Assembly: GCA_964484145.1 (NCBI GenBank) | Contig: CAZAED010000039.1 | Span: 1-8,509, forward strand | DNA length: 8,509 nt | Reading direction: 5' to 3' | From: JAEUSF01 sp964484145 | GTDB taxonomy: Bacteria; Patescibacteriota; Doudnabacteria; UBA920 | Shown: positions 1-4,286 of the stretch, piece by piece | Numbering within the stretch: position 1 is the first letter of the stretch | Layout of the letters: every line of letters begins with the position of its first letter | Program-made: the position numbers and the translations under genes | Notes under the pieces: model-generated | What the model saw: only the letters and a program-made list of their open reading frames with translations | What the model was told of the DNA's origin: nothing | The model's database searches: none

Positions 1-2
1 GG

Positions 3-104
3 CAGCACGGATTTTTGGGGAAAAGGAGTAATTGCGAAGGGTATGAGTTTTGGTCTTTAGATCAAAACGAAAGCCCTAAAGCGAATTACGACGTGGATCG
101 GTAG
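3..104 (+). CDS. Possible C-terminal fragment of an upstream gene
   Basis: An open frame enters from the left edge and stops at a TAG lying 8 bases inside the following tRNA, giving about 33 residues rich in polar and aromatic residues (it includes GYEFWSLDQNESPK). The run of Tyr/Phe/Trp then Ser-Leu-Asp loosely recalls the C-terminus of pseudopilin-like proteins, and genes next to holA are often comEC, but nothing here is diagnostic. A second frame (bases 1 to 60) also ends in a short 19-residue tail, so the true reading frame is not settled. If the longer frame is real, its stop codon is supplied by the tRNA gene and the transcript must be cut to release the tRNA. Confidence 0.3.
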   Translation, partial: QHGFLGKRSNCEGYEFWSLDQNESPKANYDVDR

Positions 105-170
105 CTCAGTTGGTAGAGCAGCGGACTCTTAATCCGCTTGTCGTGGGTTCGATCCCCACCCGATCCACCA
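95..170 (+). tRNA. tRNA-Lys (anticodon CTT)
   Basis: A complete 76-base cloverleaf is visible. The acceptor arm pairs GGATCGG with CCGATCC, followed by discriminator A and an encoded CCA. The D arm is GCTC/GAGC with the AGTTGGTA loop, the anticodon stem is GCGGA/TCCGC, and the seven-base loop CTCTTAA puts CTT at positions 34 to 36, which reads the Lys codon AAG. The T arm is GTGGG/CCCAC with the canonical TTCGATC loop. The CCA is part of the gene rather than added later. A hairpin terminator follows directly. Confidence 0.97.
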
Positions 171-197
171 AAACAGCCCAAATTTGAGCTGTTTTTT
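171..197 (+). terminator. Rho-independent terminator of the tRNA gene
   Basis: AACAGC and GCTGTT pair around the inner palindrome CAAATTTG with one C/A mismatch, and the stem runs into a T tract at 192-197. It starts at the first base after the encoded CCA, so the tRNA transcript ends with almost no trailer. The 3' arm and T tract overlap the proposed holA promoter. Confidence 0.7.
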
Positions 198-212
198 AAT
201 TGGTGGTAGTAT
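184..212 (+). promoter_or_regulatory. Putative holA promoter inside the tRNA terminator
   Basis: TTGAGC (184-189) and TAGTAT (207-212) are separated by 17 bases, and TGG immediately before the second hexamer makes it an extended -10. The expected start is near 219, only about 3 bases before the holA ATG. The -35 lies in the 3' arm of the tRNA terminator. Some promoter is expected here, because the terminator would otherwise isolate holA; read-through is the alternative. Confidence 0.45.
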
Positions 213-221
213 TAGCTAGTT

Positions 222-1190
222 ATGCTGTACTTATTTTTAGGAGCGGACGATTTTACAAAAAAACAGGAAATTAGCTCCTTAGTTAAAGAAAAAGGGGCGG
301 AGTTGGTAGTGTTTGGGGAAGGCGAGGAAGTACCAAAGGCAGGAAGTTTAATTGCCACTGACTTATTTTCTAAGCCAAAGGTTTTTGTGTTGACAAAATT
401 GCCGGATTTGGACAATACGGAAAAATTCACATCATCGCCAAATCACATAATTGTGTCGGTAATTTCTTTAGATAAAAGAAAAAAAGAAAACAAAGATTTA
501 CTAGCTAATCCAAAAATAATTGTTAAAGAATTTATTTTGCCTCATGGGAGTGAATTAAACGAGTGGATTTTAAATAGAGTAACAGAGCTTTCTGGCAAGA
601 TATCGCAAGACGCGGTTAATGAACTTGCAAAACGCCTTGGGCGTGACGAAGCTAAGGAAACTAAATTTGGCGGTAAGGTTGTAAGTGTAGAAGAAGTATA
701 CAGCTTATGGCAGGCGGACAGTGAAATTAGAAAGTTAATTTATTTAGCCAAAGACCGCGAAATTGCTAAAGAAGATGTTTTGGAGCTTGTGTCTGAAAGC
801 GGGGAAGTAGATGCCTTACAAATTACTAACGCCCTAGCCGACAAAAACAAAGAACTATCTTTTGCATTAATAAACAAATTTTTAAAGGAACAAAGCTCAA
901 GCGATGAAAAGGGAAGTTTAATTCAGCTAAATGCCTTGCTCGCCGAGCAGTTTAGGAACGTTGCTATGGTGCAGGATTTTAGCGCGCACAAAACAACAGA
1001 AGCGGAAATTTTAGAAAAAACCGGGTGGAAAAGTGGTAGGCTCTTTATAATGAAAAAAATTGCCGGTCGTTTTGACCAAGTTAAAGTAATAGAAACGTTA
1101 AGCAAATTAGCTAGTTTAGACGAAGAAATGAAAAGCTCCCAAATGCCCCCAAGAGTACTTTTAGACTTAATTTTGGCACAAATTTTTTAA
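222..1190 (+). CDS. holA: DNA polymerase III subunit delta (HolA-like)
   Basis: The delta subunit is the clamp-loader wrench: it opens the beta sliding clamp and, with gamma/tau and delta-prime, loads it on primed DNA. The 322-residue product has the family's length and layout: an N-terminal clamp-binding start (LYLFLGADDF, residues 2-11), the short basic stretch DKRKKENK near residue 84 where family members have a similar lysine-rich motif, a middle region with EDVLELVSESGE (about 184-195) and NALADKN (about 203-209), and a C-terminal helical collar ending with PPRVLLDLILAQIF. Delta is poorly conserved, and the assignment rests on this ordered set of motifs rather than on a catalytic residue, since it has no ATPase site of its own. 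There is no convincing Shine-Dalgarno sequence; the ATG lies 9 bases after an extended -10, so the mRNA may be nearly leaderless. Codon use is AT-rich, typical of the host background. Confidence 0.88.
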   Translation: MLYLFLGADDFTKKQEISSLVKEKGAELVVFGEGEEVPKAGSLIATDLFSKPKVFVLTKLPDLDNTEKFTSSPNHIIVSVISLDKRKKENKDLLANPKIIVKEFILPHGSELNEWILNRVTELSGKISQDAVNELAKRLGRDEAKETKFGGKVVSVEEVYSLWQADSEIRKLIYLAKDREIAKEDVLELVSESGEVDALQITNALADKNKELSFALINKFLKEQSSSDEKGSLIQLNALLAEQFRNVAMVQDFSAHKTTEAEILEKTGWKSGRLFIMKKIAGRFDQVKVIETLSKLASLDEEMKSSQMPPRVLLDLILAQIF

Positions 1191-1203
1191 ATTTTTTGAC
1201 TGT

Positions 1204-1235
1204 CACATATATAGCATCTTGTCGTTATATATGTG
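1204..1235. repeat. Perfect 10-bp inverted repeat at a promoter
   Basis: CACATATATA (1204-1213) and TATATATGTG (1226-1235) are exact reverse complements separated by 12 bases. The right half ends in the TG of the extended -10 for the next gene, a position where a bound repressor would block RNA polymerase. It has no T tract, so it is a poor terminator for holA. It could be an operator for a dimeric regulator, or a chance product of an AT-rich stretch. Confidence 0.5.
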
Positions 1236-1242
1236 GTATAAT
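1234..1242 (+). promoter_or_regulatory. Extended -10 promoter of the repeat-rich exported protein
   Basis: TGG followed by TATAAT (1237-1242) is a consensus extended -10. The base-optimal -35 window (about 1214-1219, GCATCT) matches poorly, which is normal for extended -10 promoters. The expected start near 1249 leaves a leader of about 54 nt before the ATG at 1303. Confidence 0.6.
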
Positions 1243-1302
1243 ATATATAAGTAAATAAGTCCTAAATTTGCCAAAAAAGGCAGGGACAGGAGAAAAAATA
1301 CA

Positions 1303-2136
1303 ATGAAAAATAAGTTCGCAAGAATTGCAACAGCCGCCGCATTGGCAGCCACTATGGCTTTTTCCGCTACCGCGGCATTAGCTGAAAGTTCTTCTATGAA
1401 GGACCAAATAAAGGCCAAACAGGAAGAAATGGAAAGTCAGAGAGAAGCTAACAAGCAGGCAATGGAAGCTAAGAGGGAAGAGCTAAAACAGCTTCAGGAA
1501 AAGCGAAAAGAAGAAGCCAAGCAAAAACAAGAAGAGTTAAAGCTGTGCAGGGAGCAGAATAAAAAAACTAACCAAACTTATACTGACTCAAACAAAGCAG
1601 CAAGAGAAGCCAGAAATGCGGCTTTAAAAACTGCAAACGAAACAAGAAAAGCAGCTGTGCAAACAGCTAAAACAGCCAGAAAAACCGCTGTAGACAAAGC
1701 TCAAGCAGACTATAAAGCAGCATTGTTAGCAGCCGGGGTGGGAAGCACTTCTACCAGCACTGCAACTAGCACAATTAATACAGTAGCTGTTAAAGCAGCA
1801 AGAGAGGCCAGAAATGCCGCTATAAAGACCGCTAACCAAACTTATACAGATGCTATAAAAGCAGCTAACAAAGCTTATACAGACGCTGTAAAAGCTGCGA
1901 ACGATGCTTATAAAGCTTCAGTTAAAACTAATGGCGAAACTAGGAAAGGTAATTTAAAGACTTGTGCTGTAGTTCCAACTCCTGCTCCTACTCCTACTCC
2001 TACTCCGAGCCCCACACCGACGCCGACCGCTACTCCAACTCCGACACCAACTCCTACGGCCACGCCTACGCCTACTGCAACACCAACACCTACTCCTACA
2101 GCAACTCCGACCCCAACACCTACCCCGTCAGCTTAA
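1303..2136 (+). CDS. Exported protein with 11-residue repeats and Pro/Thr tail
   Basis: Function unknown. A signal peptide covers residues 1-27, with a basic start, an alanine-rich core and an ALA|ES cleavage site. Residues about 28-89 are charged (Lys/Glu/Gln/Met) and look like a coiled coil. Residues 90-144 and 156-221 consist of consecutive 11-residue units such as REARNAALKTA and NKAYTDAVKAA, with Arg or Tyr at unit position 4 and Leu/Val/Ile at position 8. The hendecad period points to a long, slightly right-handed helical rod; residues 145-155 (Gly/Ser/Thr-rich) form a hinge. The only two cysteines, 82 and 221, flank the repeat block. Residues 222-277 are almost all Pro/Thr/Ala, a likely extended surface tail, with no LPXTG or lipobox. 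GGAG at 1289-1292, 10 bases before the ATG, supports the start. Extracellular or cell-surface location is inferred. Group-3 LEA proteins also use 11-mers, but no relationship is claimed. Confidence 0.8.
   Translation: MKNKFARIATAAALAATMAFSATAALAESSSMKDQIKAKQEEMESQREANKQAMEAKREELKQLQEKRKEEAKQKQEELKLCREQNKKTNQTYTDSNKAAREARNAALKTANETRKAAVQTAKTARKTAVDKAQADYKAALLAAGVGSTSTSTATSTINTVAVKAAREARNAAIKTANQTYTDAIKAANKAYTDAVKAANDAYKASVKTNGETRKGNLKTCAVVPTPAPTPTPTPSPTPTPTATPTPTPTPTATPTPTATPTPTPTATPTPTPTPSA
1972..2133 (+). repeat. Degenerate Pro/Thr-coding hexamer repeats
   Basis: About 160 bases of imperfect CCTACN/CCNACN hexamers encode the Pro-Thr tail of the exported protein. The third positions vary from unit to unit, so the repeat is kept at the protein level and is too degenerate to slip like a simple microsatellite. 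Gains or losses would occur in multiples of 6 bases and would not shift the frame. Confidence 0.8.
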
Positions 2137-2149
2137 TAGTTTTTTAATT

Positions 2150-2342
2150 AAAACTCCCTTGCTATTTGCCCGCCAAAGTTAAGATTACGAATACACCAAT
2201 TCCACAAATAACACAGATAAAATACATCTAGAGAGTATTTAATCTGTGGGATCAGTGAAATTGTCTACCCCGCTGCTCGCGAGCGGCAGGGTGTACCCGT
2301 GGTCTAGTAGCCTTGGCAGGCAGTTTAGCAGGGGAGTTTTTT
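2150..2342 (+). ncRNA. Candidate structured non-coding RNA
   Basis: The gene-free stretch between the exported protein and hicB folds into a defined structure. P1 pairs 2150-2164 with 2326-2340 (15 bp, one G-U). After a 3x4 internal loop, P2 pairs 2168-2176 with 2313-2321 (8 of 9). Inside lie P3, 2212-2225 with 2235-2248 (13 of 14 pairs), and P4, 2269-2277 with 2282-2291 (9 bp with one bulged A). The 3' arm runs into T2337-2342, a terminator-like end. The shape (long closing stem, large bubble with a small hairpin on the 3' side, distal stem, about 190 nt) is reminiscent of 6S RNA, but I see no sequence signature that proves it. No own promoter is clear, so it may be processed from the upstream mRNA. 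It may instead be a 3' UTR structure or a short inverted-repeat element. Confidence 0.45.
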
Positions 2343-2347
2343 GTTTG

Positions 2348-2377
2348 TTGACATAATCAATATTTGGCAACTATAAT
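2348..2377 (+). promoter_or_regulatory. Consensus promoter of hicBA, leaderless geometry
   Basis: TTGACA (2348-2353) and TATAAT (2372-2377), both perfect, are separated by 18 bases. The expected start point, 7 bases after the -10, is base 2384, the A of the hicB ATG. There is no room for a ribosome binding site, so the message should be leaderless. Confidence 0.88.
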
Positions 2378-2383
2378 AAAAGT

Positions 2384-2593
2384 ATGTATACAGCAATTTA
2401 TAAAAAATCAGGTAAATATTATTCCGCATGGGTTATGGAAGTTCCTGGCGTAAACACCCAAGGCCGAACTAAAAAAGAAGCTGAAAGTAACTTGAGGGAA
2501 GCTTTAGAGTTGGTTTTGTCCGCAAGAGAGAAATACTTTAAAAAAGAATTAGGGAAAGCCAAAGTAGAGAAGGCTAAATTAGTCTTGGCTTAA
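2384..2593 (+). CDS. hicB: HicB-family antitoxin (short form)
   Basis: The 69-residue product has the HicB/UPF0150 fold signature: an N-terminal strand pair (YTAIYKKSGKYYSAWVMEVPG, residues 2-22, with Tyr/Trp and the Pro-Gly turn), then VNTQGRTKKEAESNLREALEL (23-43) matching the family's strand and helix with the conserved Gly and Glu-Ala. HicB neutralises HicA by covering its active site. This is the short form: there is no obvious added ribbon-helix-helix or HTH DNA-binding domain, though the Lys-rich C-terminus could contact nucleic acid. It lies first in the pair, 4 bases ahead of hicA, the reverse of the hicA-hicB order in E. coli. The start is fixed by the promoter, since transcription should begin at the ATG. 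Confidence 0.87.
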   Translation: MYTAIYKKSGKYYSAWVMEVPGVNTQGRTKKEAESNLREALELVLSAREKYFKKELGKAKVEKAKLVLA

Positions 2594-2597
2594 ATTT

Positions 2598-2792
2598 ATG
2601 AAGCGGAAAGACTTAGTTAGACATATTTTGTCCTGCGGATGTTTGGTGGAACGTGAGGGAGCAAATCATACAATTTTTATAAATTTAAATTCTGGACAAG
2701 TAACCAGCGTGCCCAGGCACAAAGAAATAAATACTTTTTTAGGCAGAAAAATTTGTAAAGATTTGGGAATACCGGTAATAACAATAAAGTAA
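2598..2792 (+). CDS. hicA: HicA-family mRNA interferase toxin
   Basis: The 64-residue protein matches the HicA/YcfA family, a double-stranded-RNA-binding-like fold that cleaves mRNA in growing cells under stress. Visible motifs are the start MKRKDLVRHILSCGC, the catalytic segment REGANHTIFIN with His24 as the expected active-site residue, and VPRHKEI (38-44), the family's second hallmark, followed by a final helix. The length is normal for the family and no key residue is missing, so it should be active. It begins 4 bases after the hicB stop with no ribosome binding site of its own, which implies translational coupling and keeps toxin output tied to the antitoxin. Confidence 0.9.
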   Translation: MKRKDLVRHILSCGCLVEREGANHTIFINLNSGQVTSVPRHKEINTFLGRKICKDLGIPVITIK

Positions 2793-2796
2793 CTGT

Positions 2797-2824
2797 TTGA
2801 CATAAAATTGTATTCTGGTAATAT
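2797..2824 (+). promoter_or_regulatory. Strong promoter of a leader RNA
   Basis: TTGACA (2797-2802) and an extended -10, TGG then TAATAT (2819-2824), are 16 bases apart. The expected start is base 2831, again exactly the A of an ATG. It lies 4 bases after the hicA stop and points toward the structured leader and the genes at 3200 and 3379. Confidence 0.75.
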
Positions 2825-2830
2825 ATAAAT

Positions 2831-2899
2831 ATGAGTTCTAAAGTTGTCATAAAATTTAACATTCTTCTTAGCCTCCTAATGTTTAGGCGGCTAGTTTAA
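2831..2899 (+). CDS. 22-residue leaderless leader peptide (putative)
   Basis: An ATG lies at the predicted transcription start and opens a 22-codon frame, MSSKVVIKFNILLSLLMFRRLV, ending TAA. The product is basic and hydrophobic with five Leu. Its codons 14 to 22 cover the first arm of one hairpin and the antiterminator strand of another, the layout of a translation-sensing attenuator. It could also be a small membrane peptide, or an ATG that happens to lie at the start site. Comparative data would be needed to prove translation. Confidence 0.4.
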   Translation: MSSKVVIKFNILLSLLMFRRLV

Positions 2900-2946
2900 G
2901 GTATTTATTTACTTTTAAAAGCCGTCCTAAACAGGGCGGTTTTTTT
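2870..2946 (+). promoter_or_regulatory. Attenuator-like set of exclusive hairpins with terminator
   Basis: Hairpin A pairs 2870-2879 with 2883-2892 (9 of 10). The terminator pairs 2921-2928 with 2933-2940 (8 bp with two G-U pairs, extended by flanking A-T pairs from 2917) and runs into T2941-2946. A third pairing joins 2881-2891 with 2921-2932 (11 bp, one bulged T) and destroys both others. This is the textbook anti-antiterminator, antiterminator, terminator arrangement. At minimum it terminates the hicBA transcript, which has no other terminator. Confidence 0.55.
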
Positions 2947-3136
2947 GTTTACTTTGAAAAAAGTAAACAACCCTTCTACTTTGAATTGTGAAACCATTCA
3001 GAGCGGAGCGAAGAATCCCTTAAATAAGGATTTCTCGAGGGAGGGTAAACATTTTTAACTAAACACGACTTAGTTTGAGGAGAGCCTTCTCGAGAGTTCT
3101 TCTTGCTGTAACTTTAGTCGTGTTTAGTAACAGCAA
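2945..3136 (+). promoter_or_regulatory. Structured leader region ahead of the 3200 gene
   Basis: No gene is visible here. Directly after the first terminator is a perfect stem, 2947-2955 with 2960-2968, capped by a GAAA tetraloop. Then 2970-2976 can pair with 3040-3046. A perfect 13-bp inverted repeat pairs 3058-3070 with 3116-3128 across a 45-nt loop. A competing hairpin pairs 3103-3112 with 3127-3136 (9 of 10), using two bases of the same 3' arm and placing the rest in its loop. The switchable pairing suggests a regulatory RNA such as a riboswitch or protein-binding leader. I do not recognise any known class. Confidence 0.5.
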
Positions 3137-3147
3137 AAGAATTCTCC

Positions 3148-3176
3148 AAAAAGCTCTGCTCACAGCAGAGTTTTTT
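3148..3176 (+). terminator. Terminator immediately ahead of the 3200 ribosome binding site
   Basis: CTCTGCT (3154-3160) and AGCAGAG (3164-3170) pair across a CAC loop, with flanking A tract pairing to T3171-3176. It is a strong canonical terminator. Only about 7 bases separate its T tract from the Shine-Dalgarno sequence of the next gene, leaving no space for a promoter, so it probably acts as a regulated stop in the leader. Confidence 0.85.
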
Positions 3177-3199
3177 GAATTTTAGGGAGGAAAAGATAT

Positions 3200-3382
3200 A
3201 TGGCTAAGTTGCAGAGTGCACCAGAGGTAAGACGGCTTGCCAAACAGCTCGGGGTAGACCTTTTGAAGGTCGCCCCCACCGGTTGGAGCCCTTTTTGGAA
3301 GGTTCCGGTAGTTACAAAACAAGACCTTCTGCAATACGCAGAACGGTTTAAATCCGAGGTCAAAAAAGGAGAGGCAGCATGA
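3200..3382 (+). CDS. Small protein resembling a stand-alone E3-binding (PSBD-like) domain
   Basis: The 60-residue product looks like the peripheral-subunit-binding domain that in 2-oxoacid dehydrogenase E2 chains holds E3 or E1. Seen here: APEVRRLAKQLGVDLLKV (residues 7-24) matches the first helix and turn with conserved Pro, Arg, Ala, Gly and Asp; PTG (26-28) fits the Gly-Thr-Gly turn; VTKQDLLQYAERF (38-50) fits the last helix with its Asp. The connecting loop (about 28-37, with two Trp) is longer than usual. There are no lipoyl or catalytic E2 domains, so a free-standing domain binding a protein or nucleic acid is inferred. AGGGAGG at 3184-3190 gives a strong ribosome site, unlike the leaderless neighbours. 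It overlaps the next gene by 4 bases (ATGA). Base use is GC-richer than in holA or hicBA. Confidence 0.65.
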   Translation: MAKLQSAPEVRRLAKQLGVDLLKVAPTGWSPFWKVPVVTKQDLLQYAERFKSEVKKGEAA

Positions 3383-3714
3383 TTTTGAATATTGCCTATA
3401 GGGCATCTTATGGCCATGAAATGGCCGGAGAAGGATTCTTGCATTGGTTAATTGATTTCGGCAAGAGGGTAGATGGTGGTATCTCCCTCTACCTTATGGG
3501 GTATAGGGAGGAGAGCAACTCTTGGTTAGATCAGGCTGGTAATCCAGCCGTGCCTGACCTTGTTGTTGCTGCTGAAGGCGGAGTTGTAACTATAGTTAAC
3601 CCTGTTACCAAAAGTTCTGCTATGGTTGTTATGGGGATGACAAAGCAGCGGTTTATGGCTAGTATTGGTGTGATACTCGGAATACTCAACATTGAGTTAC
3701 GTTTTGTTAATTAA
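3379..3714 (+). CDS. Hypothetical protein, translationally coupled partner
   Basis: I do not recognise this 111-residue protein. It starts inside the stop of the preceding gene (ATGA overlap), so the two are translated together and probably act together. Its N-terminal half is polar and aromatic, with the notable stretch YGHEMAGEGFLHWLIDFGKR (residues 11-30), where His and Glu could be functional. The middle VVAAEGGVVTIVNP looks like beta hairpins. The C-terminal third is hydrophobic and Met-rich (residues about 85-111) but too polar at intervals to be called a membrane span. There is no signal peptide. It ends just ahead of a terminator, closing a two-gene unit whose expression must pass the terminator at 3148-3176. 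Confidence 0.7.
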   Translation: MILNIAYRASYGHEMAGEGFLHWLIDFGKRVDGGISLYLMGYREESNSWLDQAGNPAVPDLVVAAEGGVVTIVNPVTKSSAMVVMGMTKQRFMASIGVILGILNIELRFVN

Positions 3715-3731
3715 ACCAAACTAGCCTGCCT

Positions 3732-3774
3732 AAAGCGCCGAGTTTGGGTTACTCCCGACCCGGTGCTTTTTATT
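3732..3774 (+). terminator. Terminator of the 3200-3714 gene pair
   Basis: AAAGCGCCG (3732-3740) pairs with CGGTGCTTT (3761-3769) with one G-U, enclosing a second small stem GGG/CCC, and runs into a T-rich tract. It ends the two-gene unit 17 bases after the stop of the second gene. Confidence 0.8.
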
Positions 3775-3789
3775 TTTATTCGTTAGGTG

Positions 3790-3795
3790 TAAAAT
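3790..3795 (+). promoter_or_regulatory. Putative -10 box of the winged-helix gene
   Basis: TAAAAT lies 6 bases before the ATG at 3802, so the start of transcription should coincide with the start codon. The expected -35 window (near 3767-3772) falls in the T tract of the previous terminator and matches poorly. Called mainly because the same geometry recurs at hicB and at 2831. Confidence 0.4.
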
Positions 3796-3801
3796 AAAAT
3801 T

Positions 3802-4125
3802 ATGAAATTAGCTTACGAATTTATTTTAATAGGAGTAATTATTATTTTATTTGTTTTAGTTTTTATAAGGTATAAAAAACCAACAGGCGACTTAGAAGGC
3901 AATCCACTAAACCCCGAAGCAATAAAACAACGTCGCGAAAATTTGGACAAAATTATGGAGCTTGCTAGAACAAGCCCGCGTCTAACAAATAAAATTGTTA
4001 CAGAAAGTTTAAAAGTTTCCGAAGCCACAGCTACCCGCTATTTTGAATACTTAGTAACTTTGGGAAAACTAACCCGCATAAACGACCGCGGTAGGGAAGT
4101 GTATTACCAACTCCCACAAAAATAA
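3802..4125 (+). CDS. Membrane-anchored winged helix-turn-helix protein
   Basis: The 107-residue protein has one N-terminal membrane helix (residues about 5-22) followed by RYKK, which by the positive-inside rule puts the rest in the cytoplasm. A charged linker (26-50) leads to a winged-helix domain at about 50-104: KIMELARTSPRLTNKIVTES forms the first helices, LKVSEATATRYFEYLVTLG the recognition helix, and LTRINDRGREVYYQL the beta wing. It resembles the DeoR/MarR-type replication or transcription HTH folds. A DNA-binding domain tied to the membrane suggests a small membrane-bound regulator or a DNA tether; its target is unknown. There is no Shine-Dalgarno sequence, and a -10-like box 6 bases upstream suggests leaderless translation. 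Codon use is AT-rich like the host genes. Confidence 0.78.
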   Translation: MKLAYEFILIGVIIILFVLVFIRYKKPTGDLEGNPLNPEAIKQRRENLDKIMELARTSPRLTNKIVTESLKVSEATATRYFEYLVTLGKLTRINDRGREVYYQLPQK

Positions 4126-4153
4126 AAGGCTCAGTCGACTGAGCCTTTTATTT
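4120..4153. terminator. Perfect palindromic terminator
   Basis: A 34-base perfect palindrome centred between 4136 and 4137 (core GGCTCAGTC/GACTGAGCC) with A tract on the left and T tract on the right. It includes the TAA of the winged-helix gene and could stop transcription from either direction. Confidence 0.85.
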
Positions 4154-4182
4154 ATTAATAGCCTTTTACATTAGCGTACTAG

Positions 4183-4203
4183 TACGGTGATACACGAAAA
4201 TAA
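4183..4203 (+). repeat. 21-bp dispersed repeat, copy 1
   Basis: This block, core GGTGATACACGAAAATAA, matches 6317-6337 at 20 of 21 positions in the same orientation. It lies just ahead of the promoter of a GC-richer gene module. TTAGCGT also occurs shortly upstream of both copies (4171-4177 and 6244-6250). Confidence 0.75.
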
Positions 4204-4216
4204 TAAACTTAAGGGA

Positions 4217-4245
4217 TGGACAAAAGCCCTGTTTTTTGGTATTAT
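4217..4245 (+). promoter_or_regulatory. Promoter of the GC-rich exported-protein gene
   Basis: TGGACA (4217-4222) and TATTAT (4240-4245) with 17-base spacing. The expected start near 4252 gives a leader of about 35 nt containing the AGGAGG ribosome site at 4274-4279. Confidence 0.6.
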
Positions 4246-4286
4246 ATTGTGTTCGTTAGAAGATATTCTATAGAGGAGGCGGAGAG

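Noticed and set aside
1972..2133. CRISPR-like or phase-variable repeat tract
   Set aside because: The units are degenerate hexamers encoding a Pro/Thr tail, with no spacers; length change would stay in frame.
2280..2305. T-box-like motif (GCAGGGTGTACCCG)
   Set aside because: It only loosely resembles AGGGTGGTACCGCG, lacks the specifier-loop context, and the downstream gene is not a tRNA synthetase or amino-acid gene.
2150..2342. tmRNA, RNase P RNA or SRP RNA
   Set aside because: None of their conserved cores (tRNA-like ends, GAGGAAAGTCC-type motif, GGAAGGAAGCA-type loop) is present.
3160..3444. Minus-strand open frames opposite the 3200 gene
   Set aside because: They run over the terminator and ribosome site of the plus-strand gene and lack start signals; the plus-strand pair has a strong SD and an ATGA overlap.
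4120..4153. Perfect 34-base palindrome as a novel regulatory site
   Set aside because: A/T tracts on both flanks and its position at a gene end make it an ordinary bidirectional terminator.
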